Part shown: piece by piece, positions 47,480 to 60,559 of the stretch | Position numbering within the stretch: position 1 is the first letter of the stretch | How the letters are laid out: the number at the start of each line of letters is the position of its first letter | Source: Sphagnum compactum | Lineage: Eukaryota > Bryophyta > Sphagnopsida > Sphagnales | Length of the DNA stretch: 64,000 nucleotides | Reading direction: 5' to 3' | Assembly: GCA_965153455.1 (NCBI GenBank) | Contig: OZ234498.1 | Coordinates: 7,688,001 to 7,752,000, forward strand | The notes under the pieces: model-generated | The model's input: the letters and a program-made list of their open reading frames with translations, nothing else | The model's database searches: none | Told to the model about the DNA's origin: nothing | Program-made: the position numbers and the translations under genes

Positions 47480-49641
47480 AAGTCACTTGTGTTTTTTTGT
47501 TCCAACAAACATAAGGTTCACATTGTTGATGATGTTATTTTTAATGCATTTGATAATGGGGCTTTTATTTCAATTAATTTTAGCACTTTTAGGATTGATC
47601 TTGTTGACCTCATTGCTGATGAAAGAGGTGAAAAAAATTTTATGTGTGAAGAAGAAGAAAAGGTTGAGTGGGAGTTGCATCAAAGCTTCCAAGATATTTG
47701 GGTTATAAAGTTTCTTTGGGTCAAATCAATTCCTAGGTTGGATGGCAAGATTGTCCAATGCACAATGTGTTCCATAATTGAACATATGGATAACTCACTA
47801 GTCCCAAACCTTGATGGGTTGAGAAAACATTGTGGTAAGCGCATATGTAAGGTAGTTTGGCATGGTAGGGAAATAAAAAAGTCTTAATCAATTTAGATAT
47901 CAATATGAGAAGATTTAGACCATAATTGGGCATGATCGCATGCAATTCCAAATTGTGAAACACAAGGCTGAAAAGACAAAATATGTGCAATTTGTTACCT
48001 TTCTTCATATTTTGAAGTTGGGCAAACCCATCATTGACTTTGAAAGCATGCATAGGTTGTTATAGTTTTTGAAGGTGGAGAACAATCCTAATACACATTG
48101 GATAAACACTAATGGTTGGGGCATGGTAGAGTATATGACCAATGTGGTTTTGGTAGCCACAAAAATGGCCATCCAAACAAGGAATCACATTTCTATAAAT
48201 TATAATGAAATGATTAGTATAAATAACCAAACATGGATTTTAATGCATGTTTATTTTGTTAAAGATTTCAAGAGAGTGTCAATTTTAAAGAGTCCCCAAA
48301 TTTATTTATTTTTCAATAAGTTGCAATAATGTTTTTTTTTTTTGCATGCCCGTTTGGAATAAAAGGGTGAATTTAGAATGAGTAATAAGAGATTATAAGT
48401 AAATAACTTCACAAACATGATCTTAAACTCTATGAAGGTCTTTGGGGGATTGTTTGACCATGACTTGGCCACTAAGGTTGTATGCCTTATGCAAATGGTG
48501 TTACCACCTTCCAATGCATCAAAACTAGGATTGCGACCTAGCTAAAAGAAAAGTTCTCACCTTTTCATATTCCTATGCATTGGGTAGTTCATAGGACCAA
48601 CCTAACAACCTTCACTTTCTTTGATTTGCTTATATTCGTGAAAATTCAAGCATTGTTGGTAGGCGTGTATGTGTATTTCAATCATTCTCCAAAGAGAAAT
48701 TTGGAAAGATGAAAATTAATTAAAGTTATGAAAATAAACGGTCTTAAAATTTTGCACAACAATAAGACCAAATGGATTAACATGGTTGCTCCAAGCAAGG
48801 TGGTCCTTGAAAGGTCAAGACTATTTTGGTGAAGATGGCACAAGATCCTAATGTTAATGAGTCTACAATTGCAAATTATGAGGAGTTGTGTGAATTGAAA
48901 TTGTTTTGGGGCATACTTGTGTGATGTTTATATTGGAAACTTTGCAAGGTTTGAGCAATTATGCTTAGAATCAATAAACCTTCATTTACGACTTTCTAAC
49001 CAGTGTGAGGTTATATCACGCTAACTTACACAACATGTATTGTGTTGAAAAAAAGAAGTAAAATTACTTTGATTTCCTACACATCTTAAATTTCATTGAC
49101 CATACCTTTGCTCCTTTGCACACAGTGTGCTGGAGCAATCCAATTGTTAGAATATAAAATGTAATATTTTTTTATTATGGCAGAATGTGTACAACATCCA
49201 AAAAACATGCAAGTTGAACAATCTATATAACATGGTCACTTGAGAAGCTTGGGTAGAATGGTGCAAAAGGTGAAAATTCAATGCACTCAAGTTGTATTAT
49301 TATTTGTCGATGAACTTGACAAGAAATTCCTTGCATAAAAGGTCTTGAATGTTATGAGAACAATTTATTCACAATATTGGTTGTAGTTTGATGTTGAACA
49401 AACATTTCTTGGGCACCTTATGTTGTTCAAAGCACAATATTGCCACCCAAGGGCAATTGGTGATGATGGTGTGATGTTAGCCTTGTTGGATGGTTTGAAA
49501 TTGGATCAATATGCATATTTTTTTATTGTCACAATGAAATTGCAATTCCACCATGTTGTTATCATGAATGACATGCCCAACATCATGGATGGAATTGATC
49601 CATCAATGTCACCTTTCATCCATTGTACATTCATAATGTAG
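47480..49641 (+). pseudogene. Dead DUF4371/hAT-like transposase
   Basis: Reading across several frames gives the ordered landmarks of a DUF4371-type, hAT-related protein that is multi-copy in land plants. They are a BED-like N-terminal part (WVIKFLWVKSIP...VQCTMCSIIE...LDGLRKHCGKR), then LHILKLGKPIIDFESMHRLL, FLKVENNPNTHW, NNQTWILMHVYFVKDFKRV, HWVVHRTNL, YFNHSPKRNLE, GLKILHNNKTKWINM and FKAQYCHP. It is broken by a stop at about 47884-47886, a TAG in the middle of the RLL*FLK segment (about 48063), further stops after about 48326 and in the NLER*KL segment, and probable small deletions. No catalytic domain is intact and no terminal inverted repeats were found. Confidence 0.7.
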
Positions 49642-51652
49642 TTAAAAACTTGCCAAGAAAATTCCTTGAAATATTTTGAGATCTCTCAAGAATTAAGCCT
49701 AAAATATTTTGAAACATCTTTAATTACAGTGAAATATTTTGACAATTTTTTTCTTGAGTTAGATCTTTAATAGTGTATAAGTGAAAGTATTTATCCTCAT
49801 GTTACCTTTAGTCTATTCAACTTTAGTTTTGGTAAAATCTTACACCATAGCCATTTTATGGTTTTTCATGTTTTCATCATAAAGTTTTATTTAAAAATAT
49901 GTCTTGCACACTTCAAAACAAGTTCACAATATGTCTATTTTTATGTTCTTGTCCTTGGTTTTTTTGTTCCATGTTTGGACATAGAACTAGGCCTATCTTT
50001 GTCCTTATTGGTTCATGTCTTTAAGAATTCATGTTGTCTTGATAGTTTTCGTGTTAATGATAGTTGTCACCCTTTAATTAGAAACCAACATCTTAGCTGT
50101 GGCAAAGGTTAAAATCCAGTGGCGTTGTGAAGGATGGGCTTTTAGAGTTTTAAAAGCTTGTTGAGATATCCATAATGATCACATTAGGTTTAGTACAAGA
50201 CAAATGGACCTTTTCAACCTTGACTTACATAAAAAAATAAGTTGAAATTTTGTCTCATAGTTCATTTAGATTTGGTCATTATGATGTATCACAAAAATGG
50301 TTATATTGGCTTGCAAGTAACCTTCAACTATAGTTGGGCATAATCCAATCATGGATTGGGGTTTGATCCTCTTTGAAAGCATCAAGTTGTATTCCTTCAT
50401 TTGTGTGCATCTTGTGAGTGTGTGGTTCTATGGCATGTTGATTCTAGTGTTTTTTGTGTGATTGAAGCATGCAAAAGACATTCAACTACAGTTGGGTAAA
50501 ATCTATTCATGTATTGGGGTGTAATCCTCATTAAGGCATCTTGTTGAATAACTTTGATTTCTTTACACCTTTTGAGCTTGTAGTGGTTTTGTGACATGTA
50601 GCTCAACCTTCAATTGCATTAAGGCATAAGAAAATAATGAATGGGGCTCAAACCCCCTTCAACGAATAAAAGTCACCAATTTTTCATCCATAATCAATGT
50701 TGTGTAGCCAAATTTTCACCTTATGCAAGCACCTAGTCTCATTTTGCTTGTGTCCTACAAAAATGACAATAACCACCTTGTTCTCACATGCTTCAACATG
50801 GAATAGCCATAATATCATGTCAAAAAATGTTAGTGTAGTCTATCAATTAGCCTTACCCACAAGGCTAGAGTCACTTCACCTACACCTAGTACAAGATGGA
50901 GAGGTCAGTTGAGCTACATTCGAAAAAAAACAAACAAAACAAACAAAACTATGGTTTATAATTGTCAACAAAGTGGGTGTTTAAAGGTGAGATTCTCTTT
51001 GATAAGAAAGAAAGGAAAAGCAGCCATTGATTTTTACATAGGCACCAGTTAACAATACAAAATTCAGATCTGAATTTTAATATATACATAATAATAGCCC
51101 AAAATAATTGTGCAGAAGTGGGAAACTCTTGCTGGGAATAAAACCAAAAAAAATTTGCATTTTTTATTAAAAAAAACCCCAAGTTTTCCTTTCCCCACAA
51201 AAGGATTTCACAAATTAGACAAAATTTACCCCAAAAAATTTCACATATGAGCCAGATCTAATCTGGTAAGTGGGTTGCATCATACTCCTTGCAAAGTGAA
51301 CCAGATTAGATGAGCTTGAAAAATGATATATATAAAGAAAGGGAGAGCAATTTGGAACACCCTTTTTTGACCATAGTAATAATGCCTTCCAACTCTGATT
51401 TGTCAGTGAACTACCTCGGATGCATACTTACTTTATGAGAAGAAGTTGTTCATCAAGGAGAGAGTTGTACACCAAATCTATACACTAAAGGTGCGTTCAC
51501 ACTTGGTATTAGGGACCCTAGTGTTGAGTCCCCTAACTTCATGTTAGTCATTTAGGGCTTAAACATATTTATGATCAACATTTTATCTTAAGGTAAACTT
51601 TCACTTAACATTAAGCTATCACCTATTTAACATAGCAGGCCATTGAAAGAAA

Positions 51653-51730
51653 GAACTTTGAAGTTAAGCCCATTTCAATTAGAATGATATTGGGGTGGGT
51701 GATGGTACATGAGGTTCATGGTAACCCTCC
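51653..51730 (+). mobile_element. 5S rRNA-derived repeat, copy 1 (eroded)
   Basis: GAACTTTGAAGTTAAGCCC (51653-51671) matches the 5S rRNA stretch GAACTCCGAAGTTAAGCG. After about 20 bases comes GATATTGGGGTGGGTGAT, close to the 5S box C context TACTGGGATGGGTGACC. The 5' third of 5S rRNA is not recognisable, so this is not a 5S gene. Confidence 0.6.
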
Positions 51731-51934
51731 CCAAACAATGGGGCCTCTTGCTCTGCTTGCTTTCGGTACCATTCAAAAAAACCCTCATCATCATCATGGT
51801 GTGCACCCTTTCTCATTTCATAAGTTTCATACCAAGTGAGCAAACGTTATATTGAATTTTAAAAAATTATTTCTCCGAAAATTAATTAAAATTGCCAAAA
51901 ATGGTTTTTTTTTCCCACAATTGGGGGGTTACAC

Positions 51935-52060
51935 ATGAACTTCAAAGTTAAGGCCAATTTTATTTGACCTAATAATATTGGGATGGGTGACCTTATAGGA
52001 GAGTTTAACATACTTGGGGCCAAAAGCACAAGGGCCCACTAGGCTAGAGTAGTATATTAT
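51935..52060 (+). mobile_element. 5S rRNA-derived repeat, copy 2
   Basis: GAACTTCAAAGTTAAGGCC is followed by a perfect GGGATGGGTGACC (51980-51992), the box C of the 5S internal promoter. Next comes a tail AGTTTAACATACTTGGGGCC and AGCACAAGGGCCCACTAGG that is shared with copy 3. Conserved 5S promoter parts joined to a non-5S tail are what Cassandra TRIM retrotransposons or 5S-type SINEs show. Confidence 0.65.
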
Positions 52061-52533
52061 GTTCATGTTTGCAGCTCGTTTGTTTGAAAATCTTTCCTAA
52101 TTACATTTACTCTCATCATCTTGGTATAGGTTATTAATCTTTAATTTAATTTTTTTTTTAAAAAGAATTTAAACCTTACAACCGGCTACTAACCAACATG
52201 ATACCATGTGTTTCTCAACCAATTATTTGATAACCTACCCTTATGCATAATCAATGGTTTATTACCCTTTTTTATATATATAATTTCTTCTACAACCAAT
52301 TTTTTAATATTGATAACCCATGTGGTATTTGCAAACCAGTTTTAGTTTTATGTGTGGGGTTGGAAAAAAAACATATTCCTATATATTCCTAAATAATCAC
52401 TATTCTCCTTCACAATATTTTTTTGATTTGAACAGAAATTGAAATTTTCAAACATTTCTGAAAATAATATAATTAGTATCGAATTAGGGGTTTTTTTTTT
52501 TTTTTTGCCTTTTCTCTTTTTTTCTTCTTTACA

Positions 52534-52542
52534 TTAGGGTTT
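52534..52542. promoter_or_regulatory. Telo-box upstream of UCH2
   Basis: TTAGGGTTT lies about 226-234 bp upstream of the UCH2 ATG, followed by a CT-rich leader. Intron 1 carries a second telo-type run, TTAGGGTTAGGGTT, at 53107-53120. These motifs are common in plant housekeeping promoters. Confidence 0.45.
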
Positions 52543-52767
52543 TCTCCTCCTCGCGCGGCTTTCTCTCTCCCGTGTGCATGTCCCTTGCGGACGCTCTTGT
52601 GGCAGCTTTCAGGGTTGCGTTTTTGGTGCTAAGATTTGCGAGCCGTTTTCTTCCCCGTATTTGCTGTGCTTCTCCATCTTCCAGAATCTGAAGTGCAGTT
52701 AGAAACGCAGAAAAAGACTTGTTGAGAATAAGGAGGGGGAGGAGAACAAGAACAAGAAGCAGGCGGG

Positions 52768-55592
52768 ATGTCGTGGTGTACAATCGAGTCGGATCCGGGT
52801 AGGCAATGTTTTTTTTTCTACCGGCTTCTTTTTTTTTTTTGTTTCTTGCAAATCTGTAGCAGCATAATGCAATAATTTTCACTCATTATATTTGCCGAAG
52901 CGTCGTCATAGCTAACTTCGTACCGCGTTGTATTACAAGAGTGTCATAACGAGAAAGCGTGATTTTTTCATACTATGCATCGTTTTTTCGACAAATATTG
53001 ATATGTGGAACGTGTAAGAGATTGAAGCTTCTGCAATTCCACAACCATTTTGTAATTAGATGAGACATTAGTGCTTTTCATGTATGCGGTTCTCATGCGT
53101 GCATGATTAGGGTTAGGGTTCTAGGGGCTGCTGCTGATTTCACATACTCTCTGAAGTGGGAGATGGTTTCCCTTCATATTATGCTCTAGTATAGACATTT
53201 ACCAAGCTCATTCAAGGCATGGATAGATTTGAAGGCATCAAGGGAATGGTTTCTCTGGTATTCCCTCCCATTAGGGTTTCAGAGTAAGAGTATAACTTTT
53301 AAAGCCAATCAGTGCCCTGCTTTCACTTTTGGTACACTATTTTATCTTAAGTAAAAGACGAAAGTGTCCTGCCGCATTTTGAATGCAACACATATAACAA
53401 TTCAGGGGAGCTGAAGAAATTTGGTGTTACAAAGGTGTATGGAACTTCAATATGAGAAAATACAACTACATTGACTGGAGGATTGTTTTTGCAGGGGTGT
53501 TTACAGAGCTTATTCAGCAAATGCAAGTCAAAGGAGTTCAGGTAGTTCTGGAAATTTGATTCTTGCTGCTTGGTTTTTGTTCTGTGATGCTTTCTCTAGG
53601 CTTGTGGCAAAAAGCTGCATATCTCTCATATAAATGGCTATAGGAAGTGGCAAGGATCACAAAGCTGAAGGTTGCCAAAAGTTCCACAACCCTTTATTTT
53701 CTGCCTCTTGTTGGCCTTCAGGACTCCATCAGGAAGGGGCTTGGGTGGTTTTTGTTGAAATTTAGAGTGCTCTTTGGGAATATCAGAGCAAATGGAAGGT
53801 CAATAATGTTTAGTTCCTTTTGTTTTGGAGCAGGTAGAAGAGCTCTACAGCCTGGACTTGGAGTCCCTTGAACAACTCCGGTCAGATCTCTCTCTTGCTC
53901 TTATCAGTCTTGGCTAACCAGGTTTGTGTCAGAAGGACTGAGGAAATTCTAATATGTGACCATAATGTCCATCATATATGTTGTAGGTTAAGTATTAAGG
54001 GTTAGGCACTCATGACCACACTCATTCTTGTCATGTTTGGTTTGGTTTGGCTGGAACTGACATAATGTTTACTTACAAAGGGTTACTTACTGTGGAGTTT
54101 TGTCTGCAGTTACATGGTTATGTAGTAGGTTAATGTCTGGAGCTTTATTTATCTCTTGTGGATTTGCTGTGGCAGGCCTGTCTATGGATTGATATTTCTT
54201 TTCAAATGGCGAGCTGGGGAGAAAGATATTCGGCCTGTATTGAAGGAATGCAACCCCAATTTGTTTTTTGCTAGCCAGGTCTCTGGAACCTCAAATGCAT
54301 AGTCAAAAGTCTCATGTTCTTATTTGAACAGACTGATATAGTTGTGCAGGAACTTAGTAAAAATATTTTCAAGGTTATCAGGAGTTATAGGTCTTGACCT
54401 GTTGCAAGTGGATCATTAGTGATGCAGATTGATGAATGTTTTATGTGTTATGCAGTTGCTGTGCCACTTACAGTAGTAAATTTTTCCACCATGCAGCATT
54501 GACCCTCACTGATACGCCCCTGAGAGGTCCAATCTAGCTGGTGCTGCCAAATACATAGCACATAGCTGTATGTCAACATGAACTTGTACTAGTTGCAACA
54601 TAGATTGTTTGGTGGAGCAGATCAAATATCATTCTGCTCTATGTATATCATCTGTCCATCATTGCAAACTCTATAATTTCCTTCAATGTATATTTTCTTC
54701 AACTAGATGTGCTGTCTATTTTTTTGGTCTTTGACAGTCTACATCTGTGCTTATGACCACACATATTGTGGTGGTTTTATTTCAGGTCATAAATAATGCA
54801 TGTGCTACACAAGCCATTCTATCTATCCTCATGAACAGGCCAGAACTTGACATTGGTCCTGAGCTCTCAATCCTGAAGGATTTCACTAAAGAGTTTCCTC
54901 CTGAGATGAAAGGGCTTGCAATCAACAACAGTGAAGCTATTCGCAGAGCACACAACAGTTTTGCCAGGCCTGAACCATTTGTGGCAGATGAACAGAAACC
55001 AACTGTCAAGGATGATGATGTGTATCATTTCATCAGCTACCTGCCAGTTGATGGAGTCCTCTATGAACTTGATGGGCTCAAGGAAGGTCCAATCAACCTT
55101 GGTGAATGTCGTGCCAGTGGCCCAGATTCCATGGAATGGCTTGAATTGGTGCAACCGGTAATCCAGGAGAGAATTGAAAAGTACTCAAAGAGTGAGATCA
55201 GATTCAATCTCATGGCGTTGATCAAGAATAGGAAGGACATATACAGTGTGGAGATGTTGAATCTGGAAAAAAGAAGGGCTCAGATATTAGAGCAGATGGA
55301 GGCTGCAGAGACCAAAAGGGAATTTGCCATGGAAGTTGATTCAGTGGAAGATGAGGAGGGAGTCTCCCTGGCATCCCTCCAGAAGCTTCAGAACTCACTT
55401 GTTGATGTGGAGTCTGAGATTACAAAAGTAGGTGACAAGATAGTGCTCGAGGATGAGAAATTTAGGAAATGGAACACAGAGAACATTCGGCGTAAGCATA
55501 ATTACATCCCCTTCCTCTTCAATTTCCTGAAGATTCTTGCTGAGAAGAAACAGCTGAAGCCTCTCATCGAAAAAGCACGACAGAAAACATGA
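52768..55592 (+). CDS. UCH2: UCH37-type ubiquitin C-terminal hydrolase, 5 exons
   Basis: This cysteine protease trims ubiquitin chains. In animals UCH37 works at the proteasome and in INO80; plant UCH1/UCH2 are its homologues. The exons are 52768-52798, 53495-53541, 53834-53880, 54176-54278 and 54786-55592. Borders are GT/AG and phase is kept throughout, giving 344 residues, close to the family's roughly 330. It opens [20 protein letters not shown], typical of UCH37. The catalytic set is complete: oxyanion Gln76 (FFASQ), Cys82 (NNACATQ), His157 ([11 protein letters not shown]) and Asp172 (YELDG). A coiled-coil middle ([19 protein letters not shown]) precedes the C-terminal ULD-like segment ([20 protein letters not shown]). 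Sequence before 54786 in the last reading frame is intron. The gene could equally be the UCH1 orthologue. Confidence 0.95.
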
Positions 55593-55709
55593 CAGTATGC
55601 TTGCTTTGATTGAAAGTGGAGGTTGAGGAAGATCAGTGCAATGATCATAATTTTTTGTCTTGTACTCATCGTGGTGGTGCCACCTCTTGAATCTTCAGTG
55701 TCTCAGTTT

Positions 55710-55837
55710 GGCTACATATGCTGTTGCTCATTCATCAGTTCAATCATTCATTTTCAGTTCTAACCATTTTGGCGGCTACATATGCTGTTGCTCATTCATC
55801 AGTTCAATCATTCATTTTCAGTTCTAACCATTTTGGC
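55710..55837. repeat. Tandem 64-bp duplication in the UCH2 3' flank
   Basis: GGCTACATATGCTGTTGCTC begins at 55710 and again at 55774. The two 64-bp copies look identical through CTAACCATTTTGGC. It starts 118 bp after the stop, so probably within the 3' untranslated region, and is recent. Confidence 0.95.
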
Positions 55838-57225
55838 CAGAAACTTCGTCTTTGCTGATGTTGCTGATTTCACAAACATAGCACTCCTTTATGTTGCTGA
55901 ATTTGCTAGCTATCTAGACCAGTTGGTCCAAGGAGTCACTAGTGTTATAGCAGTGAAGGCGATATGCAACTTAGATGACACCAAGTCACTAACTTCCATC
56001 AAAGAACATCCTCTTGTAAACAGGTTCAGATTGCACGACAGGTTGCAAATTGTACATCATCTTCTCTAAGGATGTCATGCCAATTGTTAGTTCAAATATC
56101 TGGGTGTTTTCAACTGCCAAGGTTTGATACATTTTGTTGAAATCCACCTTCAAAAGATCACCAGGGTTGGAGACTCGGGACCCTTAACCTAACATGGATT
56201 GTAACCTTGCATGTTAAGTGTGGTTTTGCTTTGTGACCAAGACAGGGCTTATGTAATATATCCTTACCCTTCGGGTTATAATATTTGTAACTTTGGAATG
56301 ATGTAGGCCAAACAATGAAATTGTCAAGTTTAGCATTCAAAAATGCAATTCCTCCCTTTAACAATATAGAAGTTAATTGTTTTCATCAAGTTCATAATTT
56401 CCTTATTCACATAAGGACAATCATTTCAATTGTCAAGTATTTACAAGTCTTTAAAAATGCAAGTTCTTATTACTCTAAGTGGATTTGTAATTTGATATAA
56501 TCAGATTATCACCTATGTAATTATTTAACAATTAAGTTCAGTGATTTATTTGTTAGTTGAATTTCATAGTTTAATTATGACTTGGTTATATTTTCAATTA
56601 ATGTGCTTGATTTTCACATGATAATTTATGTGAAAAGTTTTTTCCACTGTATTATGCATGTGAAATCACATGGCTCCCCATGTGATGTGTAGACTTTAGA
56701 AAAAAAAATTGTTAGTTTCCTTTTGGTTAATATATAAGTGCGTGTGTTTATGACCTTTGGGGACACCTTCACTTGATAAAAATAAGTTGTATGAATGTAA
56801 AATTTTTATGAAATAAAATTATGAAAGGAATTGAGATTTTAGTTTTGAAAAGTTTCGGTATAGTTTATGAAAAATCCATGGTAGGAGGATGGTGTGGCAT
56901 ACTATTTATACATAGACAATAGAAAGGTGAAAAAATATTTATGCAAACAAGAACATAAATTTCCATAACTATGTAATAAACATACATAATTTCAATCCTA
57001 AACCCGCTTGTGATTCATAGATTCATCAACGATTGTAGGATCAATTATTTTTTTATCTCCACACCTTCAAAACCCACCCATGTCCCATTCGCCCTTTTGA
57101 TATGCTACTTAAACATTGTTGTTGTTTAAATTAAGATTTGAATGATTAAACTTTGGTAGGTAGTCCATCAAATACCATTTAAAAGTTGTTGTGGTGGGAT
57201 TGTGATTCTTTATGTTTTCAATTAC

Positions 57226-57335
57226 TACTAGTGGGCCCTTGTGTTGTTGGCCCAAGTATATTAAACCTCTTCTAAATCACAATGCCACGATTTTTCTAGT
57301 TGAAGCCAACTTAATTTCAAAGTTCTTTGGAACCC
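57226..57335 (-). mobile_element. 5S rRNA-derived repeat, copy 3
   Basis: On the minus strand it reads GAACTTTGAAATTAAGTTGGC. After a diverged middle it reads GGTTTAATATACTTGGGCC and ACACAAGGGCCCACTAG, colinear with copy 2. The box C segment is badly eroded. Confidence 0.6.
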
Positions 57336-58521
57336 ATTTGTGGAAATATCTGTAAAATTTTTAAATCATTCAAAATTCAATGACTTTTAAATTTTTTTTA
57401 AATTTGAAAATTATTAAATTACAAATGTTCTCATCACCTTGTCGCAAGCTTCTCATCATATACCAAAAGTGGAGCCAAGAGCCCATAGTTTGGGAAGGTC
57501 GTGGCATGGTCACATTAAAAAAAACAATTAAATGGTTTGTCACAAAAGGGTCTTTGCCCATATGCTACGTTGATTGTAATTGTTTGTTTTTGGGGCTTAA
57601 GATCATCATTTTAATAATGTGAATATCTAGGATCATTTCTTTTCAAAGAATATTAAAACCATTATACAATTCCTTTCCTAAGGTCAATTATCAAAATTGT
57701 TCGTTATTTCAAATAACTTATACCTTGTGGAGTCTCACACTATGAAATGTTTCCAGCCTTCATCTAGTATTATTCATTTTGATTTTTTGATAAATCCAAA
57801 AAAAACTACTTTGTAATAATTAACAGTTTCTTAGGATGGTAAATTGCAATAAATGTATTCCAATATATTCAAAACGTGTTTAACATAAGTCCAAATGACA
57901 TATGTACATTGATCCATATATATAAATAGAATGATATGGTTAGGAATTTGAATTAAGTGAAAACCAATCCACTAAAAACTATATATGTTTATCAACCTAT
58001 GTATGTACATTGATGTGACCAATTCACCGAAAATTGATTCATTGACGGAACTCAACAAACTTGTTGATTTAATTGAGAAACTAATCCATTGATGGAACAC
58101 AACAAACTCACCAATTTAACTAAAAGTTTGATTAAATGCAGCTTTTGTATGAACCTCCAATATGTTCTCAAAAACCAATGAGATCACCAATTAGGATGAA
58201 AAAAAATGATCCATACATTCAAATGGCTTTCAAAAATTGAATATTGATAGTCAACATTCTTCAAATGCATGGATAGAAATGTTGTCCCATGCAAACTAAT
58301 CAAATTGTCAAAGATTGAATCCAATTTTTTTCACAATCATATCAATACATGACGAATTGCCTTCATTTCATGTGGTTTGGCTTTTCATATTGACCCCAAA
58401 AGCACAAGATGTTGTGATATTACATGCAAACAAAAAAGAATAATCCCTCATCATGTTGTTTAATGTTTGCAAGATGGCATGTAAAATAAGTTCAAACCAA
58501 GGGAGTCATGGTTGAGACTAA

Positions 58522-59434
58522 TGTTGGTTAATTCTCATTTTTCAAAAAAACTTTCAATTTCAATTCCAACTTTTAATTTTTTAAAAAGAACCTATAGTTT
58601 CAATTCAAGGGTTTTAAACTTTTGATAGAACCTATGGTCTAGTTTCAAATTTGGTTCTTCACATTGCAAGACCCCTAGTCCCATGTTTATAATGAAGGAT
58701 TTCCTAGTTGGGTCCAGTTGTGCCATCCTACACATAACTCAAAATTGATATTATTTTCTTTTTACTAAAATTTTACCACCAATACAATGTGACCACCTCT
58801 ATCAACCACATGCCTAACCCCACCAAATTTTTTTTAATTAAATATTTTATAATTGAAACATGTTCCAAAAGTAAAAATTACATGTTAAATGCCCTCCCCA
58901 CCTCCAAATTATTGAATTCTAAAAATTATTATCTTGTTATTATTTAGAACCTTTGATTTTCCCTTTCAATTTTTTTTTTTCAAATTCCTGAAGTAGGTGC
59001 ATTGGTGAAGATCCTCAGCATTAATTATCAATAAATGGCGACTATCCTAATGGACTAGTAAATCTTTTTTGGAATCATGCCTAGTTTTGGCAACCTACAA
59101 GAACACACTATCTAAATCTAGCGATTTTAACTTTTTTTTCCTCAAAACATGGTGATTTTTTAAAATTCTCAAAAAGCCCTTTGTTGGATTCGCTAGTGTT
59201 TCTTTTTGGTTTCAAGTGGTGAAAATTCGCCACAAAAAAAAATTTGCATCTAACCCCAATCAAAAAAAAAAAAAAAATCAAAATTTTAAATAATTCAAAA
59301 TCAAAACTGGAATACATTGGGTTTTGGGCCCAATTATGAAAAAAAATTCAAAAATTTGAACCAGTGGTATGGGTACTTAGTAAATGGATCAAGAATTATA
59401 ACCAAAACCATCCCAAAACTAGAATTGACCAACA
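58522..59434. mobile_element. Candidate element with TGTTGG...CCAACA ends
   Basis: Ends read TAATGTTGGTTA on the left and, reversed, TAATGTTGGTCA on the right, about 913 bp apart, with TAA/TTA flanks. No coding capacity. The end motif is shared with 3944-4297 and with the repeat array near 35-37 kb. This could be a decayed LTR or MITE, or two unrelated ends. Confidence 0.3.
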
Positions 59435-60559
59435 TTAATTGGGACAAGCACATAGAACTTTCCATTCACTTATAATAATCTTACAAAACTTATGTCAGAA
59501 TCATACCTTCTCAAAATGAAACCTTCTGATACAATCGCCCTATAAATGGCTTTTCTTTTATGATGTTAGAAAAATGGAAAACTACAACAAAATTCAAAAA
59601 TTACTTACACAATTATGGGCCTTGGTCCACTTTTGTTGTGAAATAAGTCAATTGGTGTCACAAGTTGATAAATTTGTGTGGTATCTAACAACACCACTTG
59701 TGATTTTTGAAATAATTTTAAATAAAACAAAGATTGGTGCTCTAATGTTAAAACGGTTGAAAAAGGTGTTCATAATCTACATGAAACTTTGGAAGGATAC
59801 TAATATGTAGAAGGTAACATTAAAAAAATTCAAATGACAACAACATTAGTGTGGATGTGATGGGGAGGTTGCTTGATAAAGCACAACAAAACCCAAAAAG
59901 AAACATTGTCCATTACATTCTACAAAGTGTTCAACCAAATATGAGAACATGACATACTTTAAAATCCAAAAGAGACACAAGGCTCCAACAACCTCCAAAT
60001 ACACCCAAATACACATCAAAGAAACACATAAGTTTGATGAGCAACATGGATGAAAATTCGCATCCTAATCCAAGCTCCATTTCCATTTAGCCCACATCCC
60101 CATGTAAGAGAGATTGACAAAATTTTCTATCACATGTATGTAATGTAATTTTCCACCATCAAATTAGTATACCAGATCAACACCGGGTGATGACAATGAT
60201 AATCAGTCTTGTAGTGAGGCACCCATCGAAGTATCCTAGTCATGCACATCCTCCATACATCTGCCAATAAAAGACTGTTTTGAAGAGCCAGTAATGACAA
60301 ACGTGGGCATCTTCATGAACAAACAGCCACACCCATTTAGACATTGCCAGCCCTCTGAGTCTTTTAACTTCCTAACTGTACCAACCATCCATAATTCTCT
60401 TTCCAACTACATCCACAGCTAATGAGCAACCACCTCTGGATCAAAAAACCAAAAACATTGACCTCCAAACTATAACTCAATTGCAGAGGTTCTCTTTGCA
60501 GGATCTCTGTTTCCAAAATCATGCAGGATTTCTCATCTCTATAGCTACAATTGAGCATT

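Larger units (their letters stand above)
49642..52533. other. Intergenic sequence between the dead transposase and UCH2
   Basis: No gene is recognised. Apart from the two 5S-derived repeats (listed separately) there are only short frames and AT-rich runs, including long T runs near 52490-52506. Confidence 0.5.
55838..60559. other. AT-rich intergenic sequence, no gene seen
   Basis: Convergent space between UCH2 (plus) and STR11 (minus). Frames are short. It contains the third 5S-derived repeat and a possible TGTTGG-ended element, listed separately. The end adjoining STR11 (60.1-60.56 kb) is less AT-rich and is likely its 3' untranslated region. Confidence 0.55.

Noticed and set aside
51653-52060. 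Functional 5S rRNA genes
   Set aside because: Only parts of 5S rRNA are present, with many mismatches and a foreign tail.
54747-54785. Upstream part of the long UCH2 frame
   Set aside because: It is intron sequence ending in TTTCAG; the preceding exon at 54176-54278 joins in phase.
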